A stretch of DNA of 64,000 nucleotides from Polytrichum commune (GCA_950295325.1 OX485807.1:11123001-11187000); one strand, 5' to 3'. Counted from the stretch's first letter, positions 21,608 to 35,063 are shown. Numbers and translations: made by a program. Notes: a model not told the origin generated them from the sequence alone.

Positions 21608-24600
21608 ATGCTAGGCCTCGAACATTGCACAAGGCATCAGAGTACGGGGACGATGTTGGAGAAGTTTTACACAAGAAGGAAGACGAAGGTTGCCGACGTG
21701 GCAGACAACCAGAATGAATCCGTCTACAATTTCCCAGTAGAAGTAGAAGTGGAGAGGGCTACGAACACATTTAAGCAGGGATCGAACAAGTACTTCAAAT
21801 CTTCCTGTAAGTTTCTTGAGCATTTACAATTTCCTTTCAGTCGATAACACATCCCACCTGGCATTGACCTGATTGCATCGAATACTGGCAGATAGCGAGA
21901 AGGCCAAATTACCTGTGACAAGTGGAAGGTCGGGGTGGCAAGGTCAACAGTCTGCAATGGGGAGGCCCCATGACCAGGTAGTTAACGTTTTAGTGCCTCT
22001 ATACTTTGTTGAGATCGTCTCAATATTTAGAATCGTAAGTCTGTATGGACAGTTAAATATCTACTGGTCTTTGGATGTACAAAGTATATGTCAATGTCCG
22101 GGAAGAGTTTTGGACATAATCGGTCGAGATCCTAGTGTTTCCAAATCCAACCTGTTACATGTTGACATCTTTCGGTTTGTCTTTACTAATTTGAGTTATA
22201 TTCTTTAAATTCCTTAAAAAATTATCGGTAATTTTCCTGAAGTCTTGAACTTCAACTGGCTATTTCTCAAACTCAACCAGTCCATCTGTAACTAGTCGTC
22301 GGTTCTCCCCGTTCAATGGTATATGTGCGCAAATGTCAAATACAATGGTCTAATTTAGCATTGCCGACAATGGTCCTGTAGCAGCGGTAACCAGTCTCGA
22401 AAGTCCTGCGATATTCCATTGTCAGTCTTTCTGGTCTACCGAATAGGACAACTCTGCTTCCATGATATGAATTGGCACTTCTGAAGATCCCTCGACAAGG
22501 TAGCTAGAAAAATCTAATTTGCATGAAGAGAATAAAGAAGAGGAGTTTGATTTCTGCCATGTGTTTTGTGAAGTCACTACTTAGTGAGGGGAGGCCATGG
22601 TTCCTGTACTATGACGTTCTGAGTATCTCAACATGTTATTCTTATTTTGTTCCATAGGTGAGTATGTGGAGCTCTAGTTCAAAGCCAGGGATGCCACGAC
22701 AGCATAACAGTGTCAATAAAAGCAACCAGAGACTAGTAGCTATCAAAGCCTCTCGTGTGAGGCTTGGGCAGCATTACTGTAGGTTTCCAGAGGTGAATTT
22801 CACCCCAAAATGGATAGAGATAAAGACGATCAAGGGCAATGAAGGGTCTCCGATAAGTGAATGGCCTCTGGAGGAGCTGTGCTCATTCGAAAGCTACTAC
22901 AACTTTCATTCTGATAGTGTAAGAAAATCTCCTACAGGAAACGACATGAATGGCTATTTTTTATTTTGCCTTTTGTTATCCAGTTGCATGATCAGAAGCA
23001 TAGTTTCATGCTACTTGTACAGTTGAATGAACCGAGTATAGTTCACATTGAATTCTCTTATCAAGTGTAAGCTGTGTATTTTTATTCTGCATTTGTAATT
23101 TGACAATGTGCCCCTGTTCTTCAGACTGAGGATACAAAAGCAGTGGTGGGTTTTAAATTTCACAAGAGAAGGAAGGATGGACTTAATAGTGCTGACATTT
23201 GTAGCACTGAAGATGGTGAGTTCCATAGTACATGATGAAATTCTTGCCACACTTAAAGGAAAAATCAGAGTTAAATTTATTTATTCATTGAGGGAATCCT
23301 CTGTTCTTACGTAGTTATGACACCAATTTGTTCAGACCTAGTTCTTGGATATTCCTTGTGTTTGTTCAAGTATCTGTACATTAAGGGCTTGGTGCCTTCA
23401 GCATTTCATCACCTTCTTGGCCCTTTCAGCCGTTTGGCTGCTCTCTGACACAGGTGTCAACGTCTTGGGTTCAGTTTTCACCTCTTTTGTTCCTCTCTGG
23501 TTTAAGTAGATTCCATTGCTAACTTCCAGTAATCCCAAAGAAGATATGCTCTTATTGATAAGTGCAAGTGGCAAGTCTTCGTGAATGTATTTCATATAGT
23601 GCTTCATTATCCCAAGCACTAATATATTGTAATTGCAAGTACTTCAACCTTCAACCTAACTTATTGAACATGCCTTATAGATCTTGCAACCTCCTTTGTC
23701 ATGGAGGTGGACAATGAAGAGTGGTGCAATCATCAGCGAGAGATCTTCTCAATGTCTGAGAAGTACAAAATGGTCTGGAAACGCCTTACCAGGTACTTAC
23801 CTTCTATGAACTTTCTTAAAAAATCAAGGAAGGCCCTTTGATACTTGCACATGTGCTCTTATTTTTAAGGTGACCAAACTTTATTATTCAGCATTAAGCC
23901 TCCTGAGTTACAGTTATTCTGAGGTTTGGGTTTCCTTTCACTGCTGAAAATGTGGCAAAGCTTAATACGTACATACCAAGAAACCACCTAGTCCTCTGAC
24001 TTTTTGATCTATGGAATGGTTGTCTCTGGCATAAGATCCTGGTTACCTCTAACATAATACTGACAAGGATGTTGAAACTATAATTGAAGTATTATACTAT
24101 GATGTGCATGTGGGCTTTGGAATTGCCCTGCCATGGTAGATAGATACAAGTAAAGACTACAAAACTCTGAATTTTTTGGAAATATAGTTTCCATTCTTGT
24201 GTAAATGAAACAGAATTGCTAACAAGTGGCAGGATCTTGCTGTCTTTGTATGTCAAGAGATGAGGCAGTAGAGATGAAAGGAAGGCTTTCAAGGAGTCCA
24301 CTTAAAGAGTTATCGAGCAATACTCAAGCAATTAGGTAACACATAATTGAGTAAGATAGCTTTCATCAAGATTTTTTATTGTTTGTTCTTGTATGTAGAA
24401 AAGAACAGGTTTTAAAAATCTGTTATTCAATGCAGCTTGTAGATGGACTTAGGGTGCTATCTGCTTTGAACAATTCTTTTGCTTTGATGTGGTCTCCTGA
24501 ATACAATTTAGTTGATCGGAACCTGTTTTGGAACTTTTACAGAGAGAATATTACAGAGTGGCATCCACAAATCTGCTCACCCCCCAGCAGGTATGATTTG

Positions 24601-27332
24601 TCCTTGCTCCATTTCTATTTAACACTGGAGGAGTTTGCATTGGTGGCATAGGAATCAGATTTCTGCAACTGTCTGTCTTAGGCTACTTTTGTTTTTGTGT
24701 AATTGAAGATATCTCATGAATTTATAACCTTTCTTTGGCTGCTTGTGACAGACCAAATCGAGAACTACAAACGTTCGACACCCTTGTCTTTCCCCAAGAT
24801 GATCCGGATGCTGTCACAATCACAAGGAAGGATGTTGAGGTTTTACGACCAATGGGATTCTTAAATGATACCATCATTGACTTCTATGTGAAGTAAGTTC
24901 TGAAGATATTTATTCAAAGAAAGATTCACCTTTCAGTGTATGGGATCGTTATTTACCTCATTAGATGTCAAGGTGCTGCAGATATGGATAAGGCTCTGTC
25001 ACAGTTCATGAGTAAACTCGTGTTTTCTTACAAATTTCTTTTATTCGAAATTCCACTTCCATCATTTGCATCCTTCACAAGACTGCTCAATTTCTTCTTT
25101 TTGACTGCAGGTACCTGCAAAGTAAGGTCCCACGAAAGGACCAAGGAAGATTCTTTTTCTTCAATAGCTTCTTCTTTAGAAAGCTTGTTGATTCCAGGAA
25201 GAATTCACCAGATACTGATCAAGGCAAGGTTGACTTTGACTTTGAACGTGTGAGGAAGTGGACTCGGAAAGTGAACTTGTTTGAGAAGGACTACATTTTT
25301 ATTCCTGTCAATCAGAGGTGCAACTACTATTTTTGCCTCATCAAATACTTGCAAAACTCTACGTTGGTATGCCAGCACTAGGGCAGCTACTGTAGGAAGG
25401 GTGATGTTTACATTTTATGTCTGAGAAATCCAAACATATGGGTTTTGATTGTTGTCTTGTTTACCTTGCTTGAATGATGAGATTGAAAGCATAGAAGGAA
25501 ATGATCTCATGGTGTGATTGGCAGTTTGCACTGGAGCCTTATTATCATATGTCATCTTGGCGCCCTTGATCGGACACCTGGTATGAGGATGTATTTTCTT
25601 AATTTGGATTTTGGATCAATTTTCGCTATTGCATCTTTTCCAGCTTGTTCTTTGAGTCTATGGTAGGTTAGTTATATGCGATTATATGTACTCAGTGCAA
25701 CTCATTTATACTGATTCATCTTCATAATTGATGCACAGATGAAAGCATGGGGACACCCTGCATTTTGCATCTGGATTCTCTTGAAGGTAGCCATGCAGGA
25801 GTTGAAGGGCACATTCGGAGGTAAGGTGATGGAAAAGTAAACCTGTAGCCTAGGATGGTTAAATGTCAATTATCAATGTGCTCAGCAATTTGGCCATTCA
25901 GACCCTTGTTCTGGCAAAAGCCTGATGCATATTAGCTCATTCATCCAGGGTGCTTCTCCTGTGAAGCTCTTGTGGTTGAATTTGCGACTCTTACAACTTC
26001 CCTTATCTGACTCTTATTCTCTCTTCTATTTTTAATATCATATTGATTCCATGAAGAAGTGTTTGTCAGTTGTGTCCCTTGCAAGGGATGTTCAAACAAA
26101 GTAAATTTAATCTAGCTGAAAATCTGATGGAGTCCCTTAGTAGGGATCACAATGGAAGGATGGTCAAAATCCTGAGAATCTTAGATACCTTATATGCTTG
26201 GGTGCAGGTATATTGAAGAAATATGGATGAGAAGAAAAATTAGTTCGCTTCCTGATAATTCTGGAAGGATGCCGTCCCATATGCAATTTATAGAAGCAAA
26301 GGTATCTGCATGCTTTGTTTGTTTGTCTAAATCTGGACTGTGGATGCACACAATTGAAAATATTTATCTATTATTCAGCTTAGAATGTTCTACAATTTCT
26401 TTAGCTTACTCTGTGCTACTGCTGTGTTCCCAGGTGCCCCAGCAAAACAATCACTGTGATTGTGGTACTTATCTTTTACATTATGTTGAGCTCTTTCTTA
26501 GAGCAGCACCTTTGCACTTCAGCCTTGCACGAAGTCAGGGATTTCCATATTTTGTAAGTATATTTTCTTTCCTATGCACCGAGACTGTCTTTACTGCAAC
26601 ATTTGTATTTTAGTCGGCTGGGAGGTCAACAAATTCGATATATGTAGTTTGAGACTAATGTCTTGTTGGATTTTTTGACAGCTTACAAAAGAGTGGTTCA
26701 AGTCATCAGAAATTTCAGGAAAGCGCTGCGCCATCCAAAATCTCTTATACCAACTTCATCAAGCTTCGCTCTCATGTGCAAGCAAATTGACAAGGTCAGA
26801 AGCAAATATGTCCTCTACCGGATATTTGCATGAATTGGATGATGGTGATGATGAAGAGAACGATGAAGTCATTCTTGTAGGGGAAGTTGCAAATATGACA
26901 CGGGAAAAACCATGCCCATCCACCTCAATCTTCTCTGCCAGCAGAAATGGTTCAGATGCTCATGCAACAGTGGTGCGCCCTGAACAGACCCCATTGATAC
27001 TTGGGAGCTCTACAAGGTGCAATTCAGAAGGACAACCTTCACCAGGTGACAAAAAGTTTGGCTCTAATGGAATTTTGAAGTTTTTCCCAGTCGTGAGTGG
27101 AAATGATGACATGCAAAGCTACCGCAAAAAGCAGAAAGTAACAGGGGCACCATCCGACTGGGAAGAGGATACTGAGCTCGAAATTATCCATGAGGATCAA
27201 ACACAGAGAACGACGGAGGTTGACATAGTCAACCCCCCTTTAAGTCGTAGTAAACCTTGTGTCCGCAATATTTCCAAGTACTTCAGTAGTAACCAGAACT
27301 GTGATATTTTTGACATTGTATCAGGGAGCTGA
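21608..27332 (+). CDS. ULP2: ULP2/SENP6-7-type SUMO protease
   Basis: Cysteine protease (C48) that cleaves SUMO isopeptide bonds, probably nuclear. Thirteen coding exons with consistent GT-AG phases: 21608-21806, 21892-21977, 22658-22918, 23125-23215, 23681-23792, 24543-24590, 24752-24892, 25111-25317, 25525-25580, 25739-25820, 26208-26301, 26434-26553, 26682-27332; 715 residues. Catalytic triad: His384 (LHWSLIIICH), Asp413 (LHLDSLEGSH), Cys469 (HCDCGTYLLHY, with the oxyanion Gln463 in PQQNNH). The domain opens with PDAVTITRKDVEVLRP and FLNDTIIDFYVKYL, as in plant ULP2. Residues 100-190 before it look like the family's PH-like region. The carboxy tail is one exon with acidic and basic patches and an SIM-like VILVG at 562-566. 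Start: the ATG at 21608 is the first in frame after a stop at 21581; the ATG at 21653 is an alternative. Exon 6 is the least certain. Confidence 0.93.
22095..22319 (+). repeat. Intron 2 segment shared with the R1 cluster
   Basis: Matches 7284-7503 in the same orientation (for example acatgttgacatctttcgg against acatgttgacatctttaga). It lies in the 680 bp second intron of the protease gene, away from the splice sites. Confidence 0.75.
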
Positions 27333-29209
27333 AAGGACAGGATAACTGCACACCAGGAAATTTGTGAATAGTACTGCACTTTGCAGTATGAGGTGGAATG
27401 AGCCTGTGACATCCATGAACATGCAAGTGTGTACTGGTGTGGCCGTTGCAACCTGTGCAACCTGTTAGGATCCTCACGGTCCTCCAAGTATCTTTAAGTG
27501 CACCTGGACCTGTTCTGTGGATACTCTGAAGGCTGCTTACACAAGGGGAGCGAGCTTATGAGAGGTGCCAAATTCCAATGTACTCCAAATTGTCCTGGCT
27601 GCCAGAAAAGGTGACATTCCTTTGTATCATTGTATATGAAGATGAGCGGGAGAGGGTTGTGTATGCCGCTTGATGAAGAAGGAATACTCCGAAGCTTTTG
27701 ACAAGGTTTGGAGAGAGCTCTTGTGTAAAGTGGATAGGACTGATAGCTTTTGAGCTCTGGGAAAGCCTGCCAAGCTGGTAATGGAAAGTGCTTCACATGC
27801 AACATAGGTGTGATTCTGACAACACGCAGCAAGGAGATGATATGCCATATACAGGTGGTACAAAGCGTTAATTTTCAAACACCTCATTGGGTGTCTTTCA
27901 AGAGTTTCAGTCAGGCCAAGCCATTTTGGTGACGTGTCTATTCCTGATTGGATACAAAGACACATTATTACCTGCAATCGATGATCTTCCCATGGCCTCA
28001 CCACAACATCTCCTAATGGATGCATGTCGTTCGGCGATTGGATGTAGTAGGTACTGAATACCTACCTTACTGCTACCGCGGCTCAGTAGTTTGGGGCCTT
28101 CGACAGCCCCGGGCAAGTCTCACATGCATCACTCATATAGTGTACATAAGTATATGTGCCTTTCACATTGATAGTTTAGTCATAAGATGAAACTGTGTCT
28201 TTTTCTGCTTCCTGGCCCACATGCTTCCTAGAATGTAGTATGCACTCCAAAGATGTCCATCAAATATTTTGTGGCCTTTGGAATCAAGCAAGAATGGTCC
28301 AGGTGTATGGGCTCACAGCAGCATATGGTTTCGCAGGACCTCCAGTTCCATCTGTTTTGCTCTAATCAGGTTTTTTGCAAAGCCCTGTAGTCTATCAACC
28401 TAATTGTCTTGATGGTCTTGGATCCTCCCCTGCTGTTTGCAACCAATGGTTTCCTGCGTTTACTAGTGGCCATTATAGTCATTTGTTAAATATCAGAAAT
28501 GTGTCTAATACTATGAAACCCATTTAAACTTGCAGTGGTGTGCTCTTATTCCACATCATGGGCTTCCAAATGAATCTTGTGAGAAAGGAAAGATAGAACC
28601 AACATAGAGGGATCTATCCATATAGTGCGTTCTTTATTTGTGGGTCTTCTTCGATTTGGGGTTACTAGTGTGCAATCAATGAGAGGAAGGACCAATGAGG
28701 GATATAGATGCTAGGAGAACTGGGATAGGGATTTATGTGTGCAAGTTTCTAAAACAATCGTGACCATTCATATTAATTTGAAGGATGCATTGAACAGTTG
28801 AAGACCGTCAGTGCTTATGTTAACCCTTCAAGGACCACGGGTTAATGTATGGCCTATATTCACAATTTCAATGAGCCTATCAAGTCTCGGAATCATATAT
28901 TTTTTCATATTTATAGGTTTAGAAAGTTATCAGTCCGTTATTTTGTGTCAAGGATTAAAATATAAATATAGTTATATGTGACATTGACAAACAGAATATT
29001 ATGTGTTTATATCCGAGGGCATCCAAATAATGTACTTCAGTCCAAACCTTCAATGACATTGATGTATTCAACCAACTTGAAAAGTGCATGTGAACTTGTG
29101 AAGGCTATTCTTCACACAATTTGCTTAAAATGAATCTATGTACATCAAATACGTGTTTTTGTGCATGGAAGTGCCAAATTGGGCCTCTTGGATGCTAATG
29201 GCATAATTA
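27333..29209. other. Protease 3' flank and intergenic DNA
   Basis: The first several hundred bases are probably the 3' untranslated region; no clear polyadenylation site could be picked. Antisense frames up to 132 codons at 27.2-28.1 kb are not gene-like. From about 28.7 kb the sequence becomes AT-rich repeat land. Confidence 0.45.
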
Positions 29210-29683
29210 CACTTTTATGGTATATAGTGTCACGTGCACTCTTTGCGAAGGCCTAACCTAGGTGCTTAAAGATCTCTTGGTGTCATGTCCACCAATTGTG
29301 AATATGATACTATTCATCAACTTCAATAACTATGTTACTCAAAATCTATACATGTTATGACATTTAGCATAGCACATTGGGATACTTGACATGATAGTTA
29401 TGAGTTTTAGTATGCAAAAGGGAGATATTCTTGAGCATAGTAATGTCAATTGTCATTTTTGTACATTTTTAGTCAACTTGTAGACCATTATGTAGCATAT
29501 GCATACATTTCATAACATTATTGAAAATACTCATGTCAAGATATTAGGAAGTACACTTGAATGTCAAGTGTCATGAGGTGACACCAATGGTGAAGTTGTT
29601 GATCATTAGTATAACCTAGCATATGCCTCAAAGTAGGGTCAATGACACTATCACACATGTGACACTAAATATTGTAAACGGCG
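29210..29683. mobile_element. TIR element, family C, copy 1
   Basis: 474 bp, flanked by TA. Left end CACTTTTATGGTATATAGTG, right end CACTAAATATTGTAAACGGCG. Shares internal sequence with 30350-30853, including cattgggatacttgacatgatag, gcaaagggagatattcttgagca and gtgtcatgagt. Non-coding; the TA target fits the Tc1-mariner group. Confidence 0.8.
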
Positions 29684-30349
29684 TAGTAGTTGCATGTCTT
29701 TTAGTTTTCTCAAATATTCCATTACTCTTTGCATGCCTTTGCTCTTGCCTTGAAACACATACTTAAATCATAATCTTGGGACTTACTAAGGTTGAGGCAT
29801 CCATATATGACTAGGTCCATTTAACCACTCACCAGGGTACATGTAATGCTGACATTAAGAGAACGGAGTTAAGGTTTATGTGGTGGTGGCTTGTGATTGA
29901 TTACCCTCACAAGAGTTTCGATGACTGTCATAGCCAAGAATTAGTATTTGGATGACCGGTTATGAGTCAACCTACATATTGACTATGTGTTCCCCTAAAC
30001 TTTACCGCTTCAAAATTCCATGTTAATGAGGAAGAAGAAGAAAACTTGCATCCTCCTTGGAATTTGTTCCTCTTTGCAATCAAAATAATCCTCAACTATT
30101 ACTCCTCCTAAACATATGCAAATTCTCTTATTTTACTGGTTACAAATGCCTCAACATTAACTTAGAGAGGAACAAAGCAATGAATAAGGAAGGAAGGGAA
30201 CATAGATTCCACTTTATTTGTTAGACTAAGTCATAAGTAGTCATTCATTCCAATGATGTGGCACCTCTATTGCATTTTCTTTCTCTAAACATTGGTTTGA
30301 GTCTATGGTACCTATCTCAAGATGAGATATTGTAAAGGAAGTTCCACTA
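29684..30349. other. Spacer between two family C elements
   Basis: No gene or repeat recognised; AT-rich with a GAAGAAGAAGAA run near 30031. Confidence 0.4.
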
Positions 30350-30853
30350 CTCCGTTTATGGTATTTAGTGTCATGTACACTATTTGTGAAGGGCCTAAAC
30401 TAGATGCCTAGAAGTCTCAAAATGTCATGCCCACTAATTGCCAATATCATTCCATTCATCAAAATAAGTAACTTCTTTAGGTGAAAAAATATCTGCATTA
30501 TGACATTTAGAGTAGCGCATTGGGATACGTTAGATGACAATCTTGGGTTTTAGTATGCAAGGGGAAGATATTATTGAGCGTACTAATGCCAAGTGTCACG
30601 TTTTTACATTATAGTATGTAAAGAGGAAAATATTCTTGAGCATACTAACGGCAAGTGTCCTTTGTGGACCATTGTGTAACATGGGCATGCACCTCATAAC
30701 ACTATTGAACATATTCATGCCAAGATATTAGTCAGCATACTTGAACGCCAAGTGTCATGAGTTGTCACTTATGATACATAATAACCTAGCATACACCTCA
30801 AAATAGGGTAAGTGACACTATTATTGATTTGACACTAAATACCATAAACGGTG
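30350..30853. mobile_element. TIR element, family C, copy 2
   Basis: 504 bp, flanked by TA. TIR: CCGTTTATGGTATTTAGTGT at 30352 and its exact complement at the right end (22 bp perfect), the best-preserved of the family here. It contains an internal duplication of the block with gcaagnggaagatattattgagc. Non-coding. Confidence 0.88.
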
Positions 30854-31274
30854 TATTGGAAGCATAAAAAAGTAGTGGTGAAATGATGATTTGTGAGGAT
30901 CAACCGTCCGCATCATCGAGGCACTGTGAACGCCCCCCGTGTGGTCGGGGGCTAGGAAGATGTTGGCCATTGATTGCAATCTGACATATCTAAATGCTTT
31001 GATGTTGCCCCAACTTTTGGCTTCTCTTCCCCTTGAGTAGAGCTTGAAAAACTTCACGTTGGATGAAAAACCCACCTTCATCCACTCACAAATCTTGAAT
31101 GAACTTTTGAAACTAAGTCCTTCATTAAAAGGACGTGCGGAGGAGATGATGCCAAGGGGGGTGCTCAAACTCCTACCTCTACCTTTTGAAAGGCACTACC
31201 AAGGGTACTAACCATCAACTCCAAGCCCCTTTTGTTGATCAATCTTTAAATGAAATAAAACTTAACTGGTTGAT
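30854..31274. other. Intergenic DNA
   Basis: Short frames only; none recognised. Confidence 0.4.
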
Positions 31275-31391
31275 TGAGAGCATTTTTGTGGGATTTTGAA
31301 GGTTCCCGTGCCCTAAGTTCCCAATGGAGTTCCCCCGAGGGAACTTTGAGAACCCTCTAGAAACCTTTTAAATCCCACACAAATGCTCTCA
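31275..31391. repeat. 117 bp foldback MITE
   Basis: Left arm TGAGAGCATTTTTGTGGGAT and right arm ending ATCCCACACAAATGCTCTCA; the arms continue inwards with gaaggttcc/aacctttt-like pairing. The centre holds GTTCCC/GGGAAC words like those in R1. Non-coding. Confidence 0.8.
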
Positions 31392-31849
31392 TACAATGGA
31401 ACGAACAATCAACCCCCTCATCTTGCAAACATAGATTTTTCATCCGCCAAAATTTCATCTGTCAGAAGATTTTTTTCGAGTTGCTTGAGCAGTTTCGTAG
31501 ACTATAGGATGGGGCTCTGTGAATGGATGACTTGGATGTAGTCTGCCCACGACCACACACCCTCCATTCAAAATGTCTCAGTGACAGGAATCAACCGTGG
31601 CAAAGAAACATTAAATTACCATGTGACATGTCCTTGATATTCGGTATGTCAACCGTGCCAGGTGGCAGTGGGAAAGCTAGTTTCGCCAAGTGGACGCCCG
31701 AGTTCCCCTCTTGTACCAGATTTCACTTTCGTGGGATACTTGTATTTTGGAAGTGAAAATGTAGTGGCTCACAAGCATTACTGTTTCCCACCTACCCCTA
31801 CATAGGTTTGTTGCCAATTCATCTCAAGTGACACTCGAGTGCACTATCC

Positions 31850-32042
31850 GAATTGGTGTGTGTTACTATTTGGAGTTACGCAATGCTATAGCTATTTAAT
31901 GAGAATGTAATAATTTACCATGCAAAGTTACTCATGTTTAGTAGTGTCCAAACAACCTATTGAACTTCTGTTAGTAAAATTTGAAGTCACGAGTGACAGG
32001 TTATTGTGCTACGTAACTCCAAATAGTAACACACACTAATTC
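31850..32042. repeat. 193 bp foldback element with 31 bp arms
   Basis: The left arm (31850-31880) begins GAATTGGTGTGTGTTACTAT and is matched by the complement at 32012-32042 with one mismatch. Interior AT-rich. No relatives seen in this window. Confidence 0.85.
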
Positions 32043-33706
32043 AAATAATCGGTGTGATTCAGGGTCTTTGAAGCTAATTCTAGTGTCATATCAACTAAAC
32101 GAAGTAACCCTATGATTGCATACTATGTCAAGGTTTTTTATGTTCGATGAATGAGAGGTACGTTTGTGTAGGATTTGTCTCTCTCTCTCTCAACCTTGGA
32201 TCTGATGATTCGCTCACGGGCTGCTCGAAAATATAAGTTAGAAAAGAAAAAATAAGAAAGAGTAGAGGACGCTGCAAAGTCCCCGGGGCTTCGGGCACTG
32301 AAACTCTTCGACATAATTATTCTCCTTGCTCAACGGCTCACGGCATTTGTTGTTGAGCTCAAGTTCGACGGTCTTTGTGAAGACACAAACTACAAGCACC
32401 TACAAACACAGTAAGATGAGCAAATCAAGCTCAACCACTGACGATTTCAAGGTGTAGAACTAAGTTTAGTTAGCGGACATATCACACTTATAATGTGGCT
32501 ACAAACTTGAGTTAGCACATGTTTGCTCGAGTAGCATGTTTATTTCTGTTTATCGGTCAATCTTTTGAACTATGTGCAACAATGTGTGTAGAGATGGTGT
32601 ATACTACCTATCTCTAAGGAAGTAGTAAAGCCTTGTTGACATCGATAACAAGTAAGAAATTTGCCAACACCTGATGTATGCTCTACTAACATACTTTGTG
32701 GTGTTCTTGGGAAGCATGGGCACAAGTGAGGACCTCTTCTACAAGTGTTGCATGCCTTCTGAAGATCTGTCCACTCATTTCAATTTCCAAGGACAATATT
32801 CCTTGAGTCCATAGTATTGAATTTGAGTCTATCTTTCTTGTTTTACACCATTATTTTCTCTCTACTCTTTGATGACTCCCGGATTGGGCTCTACACATAT
32901 TCTGTTGATAAAGCAGTCGGCATAGAAAAAACAAACTAAAAATGAAACAACTAGTGTAGTCGTTGAGCTATACAAGAGGAATCAACTAGATTTGTGATTC
33001 TTGACCTCTCTGCAGTAAATAAATACAAAGTCGGGGTAACTCTGCACACAATTATAATTACCTAATACTCTGCACACATCTATAATTTCTTGACACCTTG
33101 AAGTGTTAATATTGTGTGCTTAATCAAAGTTTAGTCATGATCAATGTGACCCCTCTTCGTAGTGAGTGAGTGGTATGTCGAGGTAATTCTTTATACATGA
33201 ACAATCATCGGGGATTGGGGAAGTAAAAAATCTATATGCTCAACCGGATTTTTGGTTTGGAACAACGTGAGTAAGTGTTCTCGGATTTAGTTCTAGACTC
33301 TGCTTCATAATGACCAGATGAATGATTGATGTAAGTCTATACACAACTATAAGAACTCGGAACTCGGAACATAAATTTGACAATACCATGTGTTCAGTTG
33401 AATTTCCTACATAATCGGCTTGGGGTGAACAACAAATATTAACTTGATCTCAATAGTTTTTACCTCGAAGGTTGAAATAACACGTTGAGGAACGAAAAGT
33501 AATTGATGATTCGATTATCAAGACCCTTCTGTGCAAGGGATGTATGTTGTCATTACCTAACACAACTCTACTTGTATAGCGATGACATATCTTATCAAGA
33601 CAAGAGTTCTATCAAGACAAGATTAGTCAGCTCTCCCCTACCCTTGATACAAACCACTAGACATTGAAAATCGTCAATCAGAACGTTGGGATGGAATTGG
33701 TGCACG
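32043..33706. other. Intergenic DNA
   Basis: Mostly without recognisable content. Near 32060-32175 the words gtgtcatatcaactaaacgaagtaacc, ttttttatgttcgatgaatgagaggtac resemble one end of family F. Short (TC)n at 32179-32190. Confidence 0.4.
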
Positions 33707-34074
33707 AGGTACATGTGGCTAATTTTGTTACTTCTCTTAATTGGACAACTATATATGAGTGGTATGTGGTTACATGTGACTATGAGAACCGATACGAAAA
33801 AACCATATGTTTAGGGATTGGACTACGTGCTCAAAATATGATAACCATTATAGGCGCAATAGCCAACAGAATTGGGGACCTATGTGACCAATTTATGAGC
33901 ATGAAATTCCTCACTATGATACCGAATAAGATGTTCATATGAGATCTAGAGTTTACGAGAAAAATGGGTACAACTTGTATTTGGATTTGTGAACCGAATT
34001 GTACCAATCAAGTATTTCATATCCTAGGAGAATTGGACTAATCGAAAGAATAACCATTTAAGAGCCATCTACCT
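33707..34074 (+). mobile_element. Family A MITE
   Basis: About 368 bp, from AGGTACATGTGGCTAATTTT to AGAGCCATCTACCT followed by TA. Internal landmarks present: gagtggtatgtggttacatg, ggattggactacgtgctcaaa, atatgataaccat, ggggacctatgtgaccaattt. The left TIR has diverged. Confidence 0.8.
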
Positions 34075-34652
34075 TAGTATACACCTATACTTATCAATAC
34101 TTAACCGTCCATCCTAAAAACTTGACCCCCCCCCCCAATTGTGTGTGTCTATATTCATTCGAGGTATTTGAAGGTAACTATGGTGTCAAATTAACCTTCA
34201 AGAAGTAACCTTTATGTTACATCCTATTTTAGAGCCTTCTTATAAGACAAATGAGAGGTGAGCTCATATGTGGTATTTCTTCTCTTGTTAATCAATCCTC
34301 TTTATACTCAAGCCCAAGTTGAGAGCTCGAGCTTGCAATGTTGGTGTGTTTGATTGACTAGCTTTTCATTGAAAGCTCAAACTATTGAGAGTTTGACTAG
34401 TTTTTGAGGTTTGAATTGTTAAGGCGAGTGTGAAGTGGCCGTGCTTAAAAGCGAGATATCGAGGGTGAAATGGAATTCTACAAAAACGAATTCATCACAA
34501 GCCAAGGAATTGCTTAGGAGCCCAATGATTTAGGGTCTACAAAGCAAGACCTCAAACTCTTGATGCTTTTAAGCGACCTTTGAGAGGTAGCATAGGCTTT
34601 AAGATGAGAACTTGCCAAAAATGAACAAGAGCTTCTTGTAGTCATACTACAT
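34075..34652. other. Intergenic DNA with a C tract
   Basis: A run of ten C at about 34126-34136. The stretch 34150-34280 resembles family F right ends. No gene. Confidence 0.4.
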
Positions 34653-35063
34653 GGGATCCTGCGTTCAAGATTGAAGCCCTCGTATGAGTTTCATTTTGAA
34701 GGGCTCCCAAATTTCAGCTCTTCAGTTGAAGGGCTGGTCCAAATCCGAGACGTCAACTTAAGAATATAGAAATGAAATACAACACTCATGTTGAACTTGT
34801 GCATGGATTATATGGTACATGGTTCCAGTACAATGTGAAGAATTAAGAATTTAACCATCTAACTCCACTTCTTGTAGTGACAATGCCCTACGCTTGTTGG
34901 TTCTTGTGGTGGGCAAATTTGATATTGAGGACTTCAAGTGACGTCTTCGTTTTCAATTTGAGGCTGCGTTTTGAAGGGTTGTTTTGAGAGAGGTATATTT
35001 TGAAGGGCCAAATTGCGTTTGAAGGGCATTGAAAACTTCAATCTTGAACACTGATGGGATCCA
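34653..35063. repeat. Foldback element with TTGAAGGGC words
   Basis: The arms pair GGGATCC-tgcgTTCAAGATTGAAG at 34653-34678 with cttcaatcttgaacactgatgggatcc at 35036-35062. Between them the word TTGAAGGGC or TTTGAAGGG recurs at least six times. About 411 bp, non-coding. Confidence 0.65.

Noticed and set aside
27197-28116. Several antisense frames after the SUMO protease
   Set aside because: They lie in the 3' flank and show no domain; shadows of untranslated sequence.
29210-30853. Two family C elements with a spacer as one composite transposon
   Set aside because: Each has its own TIRs and TA sites, and the spacer has no coding sequence; two independent insertions are simpler.
31275-31391. 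GTTCCC/GGGAAC hairpin as a rho-independent terminator
   Set aside because: Plant nuclear DNA; the arms are a 117 bp foldback element.
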